Assembly (NCBI GenBank): GCA_910587905.1 | Contig: CAJUOF010000247.1 | Span: 1-6,408 of the forward strand | Origin: an uncultured Lachnospiraceae bacterium | GTDB taxonomy: Bacteria; Bacillota_A; Clostridia; Lachnospirales; Lachnospiraceae | Length of the DNA stretch: 6,408 nucleotides | Direction of reading: 5' to 3' | Shown: in pieces, positions 1 to 5,605 of the stretch | Numbering within the stretch: position 1 is the first letter of the stretch | How the letters are laid out: each line of letters opens with the position of its first letter | Translations under genes and position numbers: made by a program | Notes under the pieces: model-generated | The model's input: the letters and a program-made list of their open reading frames with translations, nothing else | What the model was told of the DNA's origin: nothing | Database searches by the model: none

Positions 1-174
1 AAATCCTGGGATCGAGAAGCACGAATTCGGGAAGAAGGCCGCAAAGAAGGACGTGCGGAAGAACGAAAAAAAGCGGAATTGGAAAGACAGAAGATGGAAA
101 CTGAAGTCAGACGTCTGCAGGCAGAACTGGCACGTTACAAAAAAGAAGAGGGCGAAAGGATAAAGGAAATTTGA
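1..174 (+). CDS. C-terminal tail of a charged coiled-coil protein, possibly Rpn/PD-(D/E)XK nuclease family (5' end outside window)
   Basis: Frame 1 is open from the window edge to a TGA at 172-174, giving 57 visible residues. They are almost all Arg, Lys, Glu, Gln, Ala and Leu: a REEGRKEGRAEER stretch, then a heptad-like helix (LERQKMETEVRRLQAELARY) and a lysine/glutamate-rich end. This EGR-type repeat followed by a short coiled coil is typical of the C-terminus of Rpn / PDDEXK-type 'recombination-promoting nuclease/putative transposase' proteins, which are abundant in Lachnospiraceae. The nuclease domain would lie upstream, so the family call is by style of the tail only. Any other protein with a charged coiled-coil end would fit equally well. 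Its last codons carry the likely ribosome binding site of the next gene, 2 bp downstream, so the two may be translationally coupled. Confidence 0.55.
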   Translation, partial: KSWDREARIREEGRKEGRAEERKKAELERQKMETEVRRLQAELARYKKEEGERIKEI

Positions 175-176
175 GG

Positions 177-770
177 ATGGAAACAACAATTCGGATCGCA
201 ACGCCGAACGATGCGGAAGCGCTCCTCGAAATCTACGCCCCCTACGTAAGGAACACAGCTATCACCTTTGAATATGACGTGCCCTCCATTGATGAATTCC
301 GGCAGCGGATCTGCCGGACGCTTGAAAAATATCCTTATCTCATTGCCGAGCAGGACGGCGCACCGGTCGGCTACGCCTATGCAGGTGCCTTCAACGAGCG
401 CACCGCCGCAGACTGGGCCGTGGAAACCAGTCTCTATGTAAAAAGGGACTGTAAAAAACAGGGCATCGGAAAAGAGCTGTACCTGGCTCTGGAACGCACC
501 CTCGCCCTCCAGCATATCACCAACCTGAACGCCTGCATCGCCTGTCCCGAGGCGGACGACGAATACCTGACCAGAAACAGCATCCAATTCCATGAACACC
601 TCGGGTATCGCTTTGTGGGTGAATTTTATCAATGCGGGTATAAATTTTCTCGCTGGTATAACATGGTATGGATGGAGAAGCACCTGGGAGAACACCCGGA
701 AAATCCGCTTCCGGTAAGGCCTTTCAAAGAAATCAGGACAGAACTGGCCGCCTGCTGCAAAATCACCTGA
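177..770 (+). CDS. GNAT family N-acetyltransferase, phosphinothricin acetyltransferase-like
   Basis: The 197-residue product is a complete single-domain GNAT enzyme that would transfer acetyl from acetyl-CoA to an amine; the substrate is unknown. The N-terminus (TIRIATPNDAEALLEIYAPY, then NTAITFEYDVPS near residues 26-37) matches the opening of the phosphinothricin/methionine-sulfoximine acetyltransferase (PAT) branch. The acetyl-CoA pyrophosphate loop is KKQGIGKEL at residues 93-101, after the beta strand ETSLYVKR. The late motif FHEHLGYRFVGEF (138-150) and the C-terminal YNMVWMEKHL (161-170) are also as in that branch. I chose the ATG at 177: AAGGAA at 163-168 lies 8 bp upstream, and family members begin just before the TIRIA strand. 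A TTG at 171, overlapping the previous stop, is the alternative and adds two residues. Many chromosomal PAT-like proteins do not detoxify phosphinothricin, so no resistance role is claimed. The gene converges on rsmA. No + strand U-tract follows it, so its own termination is unclear. Confidence 0.9.
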   Translation: METTIRIATPNDAEALLEIYAPYVRNTAITFEYDVPSIDEFRQRICRTLEKYPYLIAEQDGAPVGYAYAGAFNERTAADWAVETSLYVKRDCKKQGIGKELYLALERTLALQHITNLNACIACPEADDEYLTRNSIQFHEHLGYRFVGEFYQCGYKFSRWYNMVWMEKHLGEHPENPLPVRPFKEIRTELAACCKIT

Positions 771-790
771 TCGGTTTTCTCAGACAAAAT

Positions 791-812
791 CCCCGCAGCT
801 TTCGCTGCGGGG
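791..812 (-). terminator. Rho-independent terminator of the tatD-rsmA unit
   Basis: A perfect 9-bp stem, CCCCGCAGC / GCTGCGGGG, starts 6 bp after the rsmA stop. On the - strand the loop is GAAA (a stable GNRA tetraloop) and the stem is followed by ATTTTGTCT, a U-rich tail. On the + strand the loop is TTTC and what follows (ACATGTTCACG) has no U-run. It therefore serves rsmA, and at best weakly serves the converging acetyltransferase gene. Confidence 0.85.
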
Positions 813-818
813 ACATGT

Positions 819-1694
819 TCACGCTTCTGTAACTGCAGCGGCCAGCCGGTCTGCCAGCTCCGCAAACTGCTCAAGGGTAAGGGCCTCCCCCCGCACCGTA
901 GGAGAAAGCCCCATTTCTTCAAGAGCCGCCCCGATCTCTTCCTTCGTAAACGAAAGTTCCGGGGAATTCCCCAGACTGTTGGCCAGAGTCTTTCGCCTCT
1001 GGTTAAAGGAAGCCCGGATCAGCCGGAACATGAGCCTCTCATCCTTCACCTTCACCGGCGGCTCCTTATGGCAGGTCAGACGGATGACCGCAGACCCCAC
1101 CTTCGGCCTCGGCATAAAACAGTTGGGCGGCACGTTGGCCGCCAGATAGGCCTCGGCATAGTACTGGACCGCCAGGGAAAGCGCCCCGTAATCCTTGCTC
1201 CCGGGACCGCTCTTCATCCGGTCGGCCACCTCCTTCTGCACCATGACCGTGACGCTCTTAAGGGGCACATGACTCTCAAAGAGCCCCATGATGATCGGCG
1301 TCGTGATATAATAGGGCAGGTTTGCCACCACCTTGATGGGGCGTCCGCCATTCCTCTCCCGGACGAGCGCCGCCACATCCACCTTCAGAATGTCCTCATT
1401 GAGCACAGACACGTTCTCGTAACCGGCCAGAGTCTCATGAAGGATCGGAATCAGGTTCCGGTCGATCTCCACGGCACACACATGCCCGGCCGCCTCGGCC
1501 AGATACTGGGTCATGGTCCCGATGCCCGGCCCGATCTCCAGGACAAAGTCCTCACCTGTGATCCCCGCCGCCCGAATGATCTTCTCAAGGACGTGAGGGT
1601 CAATGAGAAAATTCTGTCCGAACTTTTTCTGAAACAGGAACCCATGCTTCTGAATGATCTCAATGGTACTTCTTGGATTTCCAAGCTCTGCCAT
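819..1694 (-). CDS. rsmA: 16S rRNA (adenine(1518)-N(6)/adenine(1519)-N(6))-dimethyltransferase RsmA (KsgA)
   Basis: The 291-residue product is full length for RsmA, the S-adenosylmethionine-dependent enzyme that dimethylates two adjacent adenines in the 3' terminal hairpin of 16S rRNA late in 30S assembly. Visible signatures: KKFGQNFL (23-30); SAM-binding motif I LEIGPGIGT (52-60); the acidic end of the next strand, VEID (75-78); catalytic motif IV NLPYY (125-129); FMPRPKVGS (193-201); and FNQRRKT (230-236). The C-terminal small domain is intact. The ATG at 1694 is preceded, 6 bp away, by GAGGAG at 1701-1706. It sits 3 bp after the tatD stop and is almost certainly in one transcript with it, closed by the hairpin at 791-812. 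Loss of KsgA function classically gives kasugamycin resistance; nothing here suggests a defect. Confidence 0.97.
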   Translation of the reverse strand: MAELGNPRSTIEIIQKHGFLFQKKFGQNFLIDPHVLEKIIRAAGITGEDFVLEIGPGIGTMTQYLAEAAGHVCAVEIDRNLIPILHETLAGYENVSVLNEDILKVDVAALVRERNGGRPIKVVANLPYYITTPIIMGLFESHVPLKSVTVMVQKEVADRMKSGPGSKDYGALSLAVQYYAEAYLAANVPPNCFMPRPKVGSAVIRLTCHKEPPVKVKDERLMFRLIRASFNQRRKTLANSLGNSPELSFTKEEIGAALEEMGLSPTVRGEALTLEQFAELADRLAAAVTEA

Positions 1695-1697
1695 ATC

Positions 1698-2600
1698 TCA
1701 CTCCTCTTCCCCGGTGCGCTGTCCGCAGGCCTGATCTCCCCCGGTGTGTTGTTCGCTGTCCCCTACTTCCTCCCCGCTCCGGCGGCCGCAGACCCGTTCC
1801 TCTCCGACATTCCAATCATGGACCTCTCCCTCCGGGGAAAGCCGGTAGAAGCGGCAGGCGTTCTCCCAAGTAATCCGCTCCACCTCCGCCTCCGTAATCC
1901 CCTTAATCTCCGCAACGGCCCTCACCACATAGGGCAGATTCAGGGAAGAATTCCGCTTCCCCCGAAAAGGGGCCGGAGCCAGGTACGGGCAGTCCGTCTC
2001 CAGAAGAAGCCGCTCCATAGGCATGTAGGAGACCACCTCCTTGAGCCTGCGGCCGTTGGCAAAAGTGATCACCCCGCCCACGCCCAGGTAATACCCCATG
2101 TCCAGGTACTCCCTGGCCAGCTCCACACCATAGGAAAAACAGTGCATCACGGCGGAAAGCTCGATTCCCCCGGCGCTTTTCACCATCTCCAGCGTATCCT
2201 TGGCCGCATCCCGGCTGTGGAGCACCACCGGCATCCCCGTCTCCCTCGCCAGAGCGAGCTGCCGGTCAAACCATTTCTTCTGAAGGGGCCGCTCCGGGGC
2301 GTCCCAGTGATAATCCAGGCCGATCTCGCCCAGGGCCACGACCTTCGGGTGGGCGAGGGCCTTTCCGATCTCCCCGAAATTTTCCTCGCCAAGCTCCCCG
2401 GTATCCGTGGGATGGACCCCCGCCGCCCCATATAGATAAGGATACTTCTCCGTCAGCTCCAGCGTCCTCCGGATGGAAGACAGGCTGCAGGCAATGTTCA
2501 CCGCCCGGCCGATCCCCCGCTCCAAAAGAGAACCCAAAAGTTCCTCCCGGTCCCCGTCAAACGCCCTGTCGTCATAGTGGGCATGCGTATCGAAAATCAT
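1698..2600 (-). CDS. tatD: TatD family metal-dependent hydrolase (DNase), with a long C-terminal tail
   Basis: The 300-residue product has the TatD amidohydrolase/TIM-barrel fold. TatD enzymes are metal-dependent nucleases linked to DNA repair and degradation. The expected metal ligands are present: H6 and H8 in FDTHAHYDD, E92 in GEIGLDYHW, H128 in VVLHSRD, H153 in VMHCFS and D203 in LLETDCPYLAP. The signature GVHPT is at 61-65 and the barrel closes with RITWENACRFYRL (242-254). I chose the ATG at 2600 because family members begin with (M)IFDTHAHYDD and AGAGGA lies 4 bp upstream; reading further out adds 23 residues unlike the family. The oddity is a tail after about residue 256: roughly 45 Gly/Glu/Arg/Cys-rich residues where most TatD proteins of about 255 residues stop. 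The tail holds two related segments, VCGRRSGEE and ACGQRTGEE. The gene runs into rsmA with a 3-bp gap. The rnmV gene often found between these two in Firmicutes is not present. Confidence 0.95.
   Translation of the reverse strand: MIFDTHAHYDDRAFDGDREELLGSLLERGIGRAVNIACSLSSIRRTLELTEKYPYLYGAAGVHPTDTGELGEENFGEIGKALAHPKVVALGEIGLDYHWDAPERPLQKKWFDRQLALARETGMPVVLHSRDAAKDTLEMVKSAGGIELSAVMHCFSYGVELAREYLDMGYYLGVGGVITFANGRRLKEVVSYMPMERLLLETDCPYLAPAPFRGKRNSSLNLPYVVRAVAEIKGITEAEVERITWENACRFYRLSPEGEVHDWNVGEERVCGRRSGEEVGDSEQHTGGDQACGQRTGEEE
1701..1706 (-). promoter_or_regulatory. rsmA ribosome binding site embedded in the end of tatD
   Basis: GAGGAG on the - strand encodes the last two glutamates of the upstream TatD protein and ends right at its TGA stop. 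It lies 6 bp before the rsmA ATG. Ribosomes finishing tatD therefore cover the rsmA start region, which suggests translational coupling (inference from geometry). Confidence 0.8.
1704..1793 (-). repeat. Diverged direct repeat in the 3' end of tatD
   Basis: Two 27-bp segments, 1767-1793 and 1704-1730, start 63 bp (21 codons) apart in the same frame. They encode VCGRRSGEE and ACGQRTGEE and match at 19 of 27 bases by my count. The 36 bp between them is also Gly/Asp/Glu-rich. This suggests the extra tail grew by an in-frame duplication that has since drifted, though low-complexity GC-rich sequence could give a similar picture by chance. Confidence 0.45.
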
Positions 2601-2650
2601 AGCGTCCTCTCTCATCCCGTCATTTGTGCCGCTTCTTATGCAACGACAAA

Positions 2651-2679
2651 ATAATCTGTCATTGACCATCGTCCCTCAA
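2651..2679 (-). promoter_or_regulatory. Candidate sigma-A promoter for tatD-rsmA (weak)
   Basis: On the - strand, TTGAGG (2674-2679) and GATTAT (2651-2656) are separated by 17 bp. Each matches the sigma-A consensus at 4 of 6 positions, and together they would start transcription about 45 bp before the tatD ATG. An overlapping alternative is ATGACA (2657-2662) with CATAAG (2635-2640) at 16-bp spacing. The interval between the DUF4867 stop and the tatD start is AT-richer than the surroundings, which favours some promoter here, but neither choice is strong. Confidence 0.3.
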
Positions 2680-2683
2680 AGAA

Positions 2684-2704
2684 TGCCCCCGCTTTGCCGG
2701 GGCA
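2684..2704 (-). terminator. Probable terminator after the DUF4867 gene
   Basis: TGCCCC and GGGGCA form a 6-bp stem that extends inwards past one C/C mismatch (G/G on the - strand RNA) with two more pairs around an AAA loop. On the - strand it lies 15 bp after the DUF4867 stop and is followed by TTCTTTG, a short U-rich tail. The stem is moderate and the U-tract broken, so read-through into tatD is likely to be partial. Confidence 0.55.
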
Positions 2705-2719
2705 GGCTCTGCGCACTTC

Positions 2720-3334
2720 CTATACCATTAAAATATCGCCCTTCAGTCCGGGATAGAAGTCCTCCCCACTGTCCGGGTGGGTCAGCACCCACTTGTTCTT
2801 CATGCAGAGCAGCTTGTCCTCCTCCGTCCTCTGCACATTTTCCTTCTCGCTGGGGAAATTGGTGCCCTCCGGCAGCACGATGATGCACTGAAACACGCCG
2901 TCGCCCGCACTGCAGGGCGCATAATGCAGGGTGTCGCTGTAGATCATGACCGCCGTTCCCGCAGGCACGAAGAACGCTTCCGCCTTCGCCAAGTCAAAGG
3001 AGGTCAGGGAGTCCATGTCCTTGCGGCTCCCCAGCACCACGATCAGATCCGTCACCGCAATATCCAGTTCCTCGCCCCGGTGATATTCCAGGGTGTCGTT
3101 CTTGTGATTCTTTCCGTTGCAATAGCCGATCTGAATGGCCATCTCCCCGTAGACCTGACGGCGGATGTCCTCTGCGACGTCAAGGGCCTCTGCCTCCTTC
3201 ACAGACGGCTCATAGACCACCTCGTCCGGTGCGGGTGTCGTCTTCCCCCAGGCCAGAAGCTCCGAGAAATCTATCCCCTCAATCACGGCCCCGTACTTCT
3301 GAAACGCTTTGTCCGTTACCTTTTTGATCTCCAT
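2720..3334 (-). CDS. DUF4867 family protein, cupin-like (function unknown)
   Basis: The 204-residue product resembles the DUF4867 family, which has no established function. Its layout suggests a cupin fold related to ureidoglycolate lyase: FQKYGAVIEGIDFSELL near the N-terminus, then EYHRGEELDIAVTDLIVVLG (83-102), which has the spacing of cupin motif 1 with H85 and E88/E89 as possible metal ligands. AFFVPAGTAVMIYSDTLHYA (120-139) resembles cupin motif 2, with P124, G126 and H137. FQCIIVLPEGTNFP (148-161) follows as a core strand. There is no signal peptide or membrane segment, so it should be cytosolic. The ATG at 3334 is fixed by AAAGGAG at 3341-3347, 6 bp upstream; the longer reading frame would start inside the spacer after metG. 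It follows metG by 69 bp with no convincing terminator between them, so co-transcription is likely. A catalytic role on a sugar or ureido compound is only a guess from fold. Confidence 0.8.
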   Translation of the reverse strand: MEIKKVTDKAFQKYGAVIEGIDFSELLAWGKTTPAPDEVVYEPSVKEAEALDVAEDIRRQVYGEMAIQIGYCNGKNHKNDTLEYHRGEELDIAVTDLIVVLGSRKDMDSLTSFDLAKAEAFFVPAGTAVMIYSDTLHYAPCSAGDGVFQCIIVLPEGTNFPSEKENVQRTEEDKLLCMKNKWVLTHPDSGEDFYPGLKGDILMV

Positions 3335-3403
3335 AGTGTTCTCCTTTATTATTGTAGGTATTTCGGATTCAGGTGCGGGAATCCACTTCAGCAGTTGCAA
3401 AAC

Positions 3404-5389
3404 TCAACAGATCTCCGCTCCCGACGGCATATCCTTGTCCGGCGTCATGAGCGCCAGGTTGCCCTCGGCGTCCTCGGCGCAGAGGAGCATTCCCTCCGAG
3501 AGGAGGCCCGCCAGCTTGGCCGGCTTTAGGTTGGTGATGACCATGACCTTCTTGCCGACGACTTCCTCCGGCGTGTAGTGGGCCTTGATGCCGGAGACGA
3601 TCTGGCGCACCCGGCTTCCCACCTTCACCTGGAAGCAGAGCAGCTTCTTGGACTTCTTCACGGCCTCGCAGGCCACGACCTCGCCCACTTGGAACTGGAG
3701 CTTTCCGAAATCCTCGATGGAAACCTCCGGCTTCGCCTCGACATCCATCCCGGCGGCTTCTGCGTTCCCGGCCGCCTCCGCATTCCCGGCTTCCCCGGCG
3801 TTTTCCCCCGCAGCCCTTGCGAACTTTTCCTCCACGTCCTTCAAGACCTCGTTCACGTCCAGACGGGCAAAAAGGATCTCCGGCTTCTCCGTCACCCTGC
3901 CGCCGGAGGGATAGAGGCCGAAAGTCTTAAGCTCCTCCAGACTCCGCTTGGTTCCGTTCACCTGGGCCAAAATCTTCTTCGAGGTGGAAGGCATGAAGGA
4001 CTCCAGGAGACTTGCGCCCATGCAGATTCCCTCCACCAGGTTGTAGAGCACCGTCGCCAGGCGGGGCTTCTTCGCCTCGTCCTTGGCGAGGGCCCAGGGC
4101 ATGGTCTCGTCAATGTATTTGTTGCAGCGCTTGAACAGCACAAAGATCTCACTGATGGCGTCGGCCACCCGCAGCTCGTCCATCTTGGCGCTCACCTTGC
4201 CCGCCGCCTCGCAGGCCACCCGTTTCAGCTCCTCGTCCACCGGCTCCGTGACCCCGGTGTTTTCCACCACGCCGCCAAAGTATTTATTGGACATGGAAAT
4301 AGTCCGGTTCACCAGGTTGCCCAGGGTGTTCGCCAGGTCGGAGTTAAGCCGCTCCACCAGAAGCTCCCAGGAGATCACGCCGTCATTGTCAAAGGGCATC
4401 TCGTGGAGCACGAAATACCGCACCGCATCCACGCCAAAATAATCCACCAGATCGTCGGCGTAGAGCACGTTCCCCTTGGACTTGCTCATCTTGCCGTCTC
4501 CCTGTAAAAGCCAGGGATGGCCAAACACCTGCTTCGGAAGCGGCAGCCCCAGGGCCATCAGGAAGATGGGCCAGTAAATGGTGTGGAAACGGATGATGTC
4601 CTTCCCGATCAGATGCAGGTCCGCCGGCCAGAATTTCTTGAACTGGTCGCTGCTCTCCCCATCGCAGTCATAACCGATACCGGTAATGTAGTTGCTGAGG
4701 GCGTCCAGCCACACGTAGACCACATGCTTCGGGTCAAAGTCCACGGGAATCCCCCATTTAAATGAAGTTCTGGAAATGCACAGATCCTGGAGGCCCGGAA
4801 GCAGGAAATTGTTCATCATCTCGTTCTTCCTGGACACCGGCTGGATGAACTCCGGGTGGGCGTTGATGTGCTCGATGAGCGCCGGGGCGTACTTGCTCAT
4901 CTTGAAGAAATACGCCTCCTCCTTCGCCGGCTTCACCTCCCTGCCGCAGTCGGGACATTTCCCGTCCACAAGCTGGGATTCCGTGAAAAAGGCCTCGCAG
5001 GGCGTGCAATAAAGCCCCTCGTAATAGCCCTTGTAGATATCTCCCTGCTCATAAAATTTCTTAAACATCTTCTGGATCTGAATCTCGTGGTCCGCATCGG
5101 TGGTGCGGATGAACTTGTCGTAGGACGTATCCATCAGATCCCAGATCCGCCTAATCTCCCCGGCCACGTTGTCCACGAACTCTTTCGGCGTCACGCCGGC
5201 CTCTCCCGCCTTCAACTCCACCTTCTGCCCGTGCTCGTCGGTCCCCGTCTGGAAGAACACGTCGTAGCCCTGCTCCCTCCGGTAACGGGCGATGCTGTCC
5301 GCCAGGACGATCTCGTAGGTATTTCCGATATGCGGCTTGCCCGAGGTGTAGGCGATCGCCGTCGTCATATAGTAAGGTTTCCTTGCCAT
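3404..5389 (-). CDS. metG: Methionyl-tRNA synthetase (MetRS) with C-terminal tRNA-binding domain
   Basis: The 661-residue product is a class I aminoacyl-tRNA synthetase that charges tRNA-Met with methionine using ATP. The HIGH-type motif is HIGN at 20-23 (in SGKPHIGNTYE) and the KMSKS loop is at 300-304. A single zinc knuckle uses C128/C131 (CTPC) and C145/C148 (CPDC), the one-knuckle form common in Firmicutes. The anticodon-binding helical domain covers about 350-525, including NLVNRTISM and the MPWALAK stretch. After an Ala/Gly/Glu-rich linker (about 526-556) comes an EMAP/Arc1p-like tRNA-binding domain (557-661; IEDFGKLQFQVGEVVACE, KAHYTPEE, NLKPAKLAGLLSEGMLL), which usually mediates dimerisation and tRNA affinity. 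The ATG at 5389 has GGAGG at 5398-5402, 8 bp upstream; the TTG at 5407 would lie upstream of that site and is rejected. The leader is too short for a T-box, so no tRNA-sensing control is visible. Confidence 0.98.
   Translation of the reverse strand: MARKPYYMTTAIAYTSGKPHIGNTYEIVLADSIARYRREQGYDVFFQTGTDEHGQKVELKAGEAGVTPKEFVDNVAGEIRRIWDLMDTSYDKFIRTTDADHEIQIQKMFKKFYEQGDIYKGYYEGLYCTPCEAFFTESQLVDGKCPDCGREVKPAKEEAYFFKMSKYAPALIEHINAHPEFIQPVSRKNEMMNNFLLPGLQDLCISRTSFKWGIPVDFDPKHVVYVWLDALSNYITGIGYDCDGESSDQFKKFWPADLHLIGKDIIRFHTIYWPIFLMALGLPLPKQVFGHPWLLQGDGKMSKSKGNVLYADDLVDYFGVDAVRYFVLHEMPFDNDGVISWELLVERLNSDLANTLGNLVNRTISMSNKYFGGVVENTGVTEPVDEELKRVACEAAGKVSAKMDELRVADAISEIFVLFKRCNKYIDETMPWALAKDEAKKPRLATVLYNLVEGICMGASLLESFMPSTSKKILAQVNGTKRSLEELKTFGLYPSGGRVTEKPEILFARLDVNEVLKDVEEKFARAAGENAGEAGNAEAAGNAEAAGMDVEAKPEVSIEDFGKLQFQVGEVVACEAVKKSKKLLCFQVKVGSRVRQIVSGIKAHYTPEEVVGKKVMVITNLKPAKLAGLLSEGMLLCAEDAEGNLALMTPDKDMPSGAEIC
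3752..3805 (-). repeat. 18-bp imperfect tandem repeat in the MetRS linker
   Basis: Three consecutive 18-bp units (3752-3769, 3770-3787, 3788-3805) share a GGC...TTC layout. The first two are the most alike, and the third is more diverged. They encode the linker between anticodon-binding and tRNA-binding domains, read as GNAEAA-type hexapeptides. Units are multiples of three, so copy changes would keep the frame and only alter linker length. Confidence 0.7.
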
Positions 5390-5422
5390 GGTCTCTCCCT
5401 CCGTCAAAATAAACTGTTTTCC

Positions 5423-5451
5423 ATTATACTACAGAATCGGCGGTTTGTGTG
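5423..5451 (-). promoter_or_regulatory. metG promoter (sigma-A type)
   Basis: A perfect -10 box TATAAT lies at 5423-5428 on the - strand, in the context GTAGTATAATGG. The -35 is weak: CACACA at 5446-5451 (17-bp spacer, 3 of 6) or CTCACA at 5448-5453 (19-bp spacer, 4 of 6). Transcription would start near 5415, giving a leader of about 25 bases that contains the GGAGG site. The position directly before metG and after an upstream terminator supports it. Confidence 0.7.
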
Positions 5452-5492
5452 AGAAAAATTTGCACTGTATCCTGTCATGTTCTTACAGCCAC

Positions 5493-5541
5493 AAAAGATC
5501 CCTTCCTGCAAGGCGGAAAGCCCCACAGAAAAGGATCTTTT
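5493..5541 (-). terminator. Long hairpin terminator after the aminotransferase gene
   Basis: Outer arms AAAAGATCC (5493-5501) and GGATCTTTT (5533-5541) are perfect inverted repeats. On the - strand the inner segments TTTT/GAAG and CTGTGGGGC/GCCTTGCAG also pair completely if G-U wobbles are allowed, giving a continuous 22-bp stem with a 5-base loop (UUUCC) and a UUUUGU end. On the + strand the same five wobble positions become A/C mismatches. The structure is therefore suited to RNA made from the - strand, and it lies 65 bp after the aminotransferase stop and upstream of the metG promoter. Confidence 0.75.
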
Positions 5542-5589
5542 ATTTAGGGAAACAGTGATTTAATCAGCGTTTCCTTAGACATATTTAGG
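5541..5589. repeat. Imperfect palindrome flanked by an 8-bp direct repeat
   Basis: A palindrome centred on 5561 has arms GGGAAACAGTGATT (5547-5560) and, read on the other strand, AGGAAACGCTGATT (5562-5575), identical at 11 of 14 positions. Weaker pairing continues out to 5543-5579. The octamer TATTTAGG occurs on both sides, at 5541-5548 and 5582-5589. Neither strand is clearly favoured for RNA pairing. It could be a second transcription-end hairpin, a dispersed palindromic repeat, or the remnant ends of an inserted element with an 8-bp target duplication. No coding sequence lies inside. Confidence 0.5.
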
Positions 5590-5605
5590 CACAGCCTGAA
5601 TGCTC

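Noticed and set aside
135..695. A 186-codon - strand open frame opposite the acetyltransferase
   Set aside because: It overlaps nearly all of a clear GNAT gene on the other strand and shows no family features of its own.
1068..2435. A 455-codon + strand open frame opposite rsmA and tatD
   Set aside because: It is antisense to two genes with intact catalytic motifs. Its translation is Pro/His/Arg/Leu-rich with no recognisable domain, as expected from the complement of GC-rich codons.
2601..2669. Longer TatD protein starting 23 codons upstream
   Set aside because: The extra residues do not resemble TatD proteins, and the ATG at 2600 begins exactly at the conserved IFDTHAHYDD with AGAGGA just before it.
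3351..3356. TACAAT on the - strand as a -10 box for the DUF4867 gene
   Set aside because: No -35 lies at a workable distance, and transcription would start within the AAAGGAG ribosome binding site, leaving no usable leader.
3365..3384. Short inverted repeat GGATTC/GAATCC between metG and the DUF4867 gene as a terminator
   Set aside because: The stem is only 6 bp with an 8-base loop and is followed by GAAATACC on the - strand, with no U-tract.
3578..4507. A 309-codon + strand open frame opposite metG (and another at 4856-5452)
   Set aside because: Both are antisense to well-conserved MetRS sequence and their composition (His/Leu/Arg-rich) is that of a shadow frame; no ribosome binding site supports them.
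5390..5605. T-box or other riboswitch leader for metG
   Set aside because: The TATAAT at 5423-5428 leaves a leader of about 25 bases, and I see no T-box sequence or specifier-stem arrangement upstream; the hairpins present belong to the preceding gene's 3' end.
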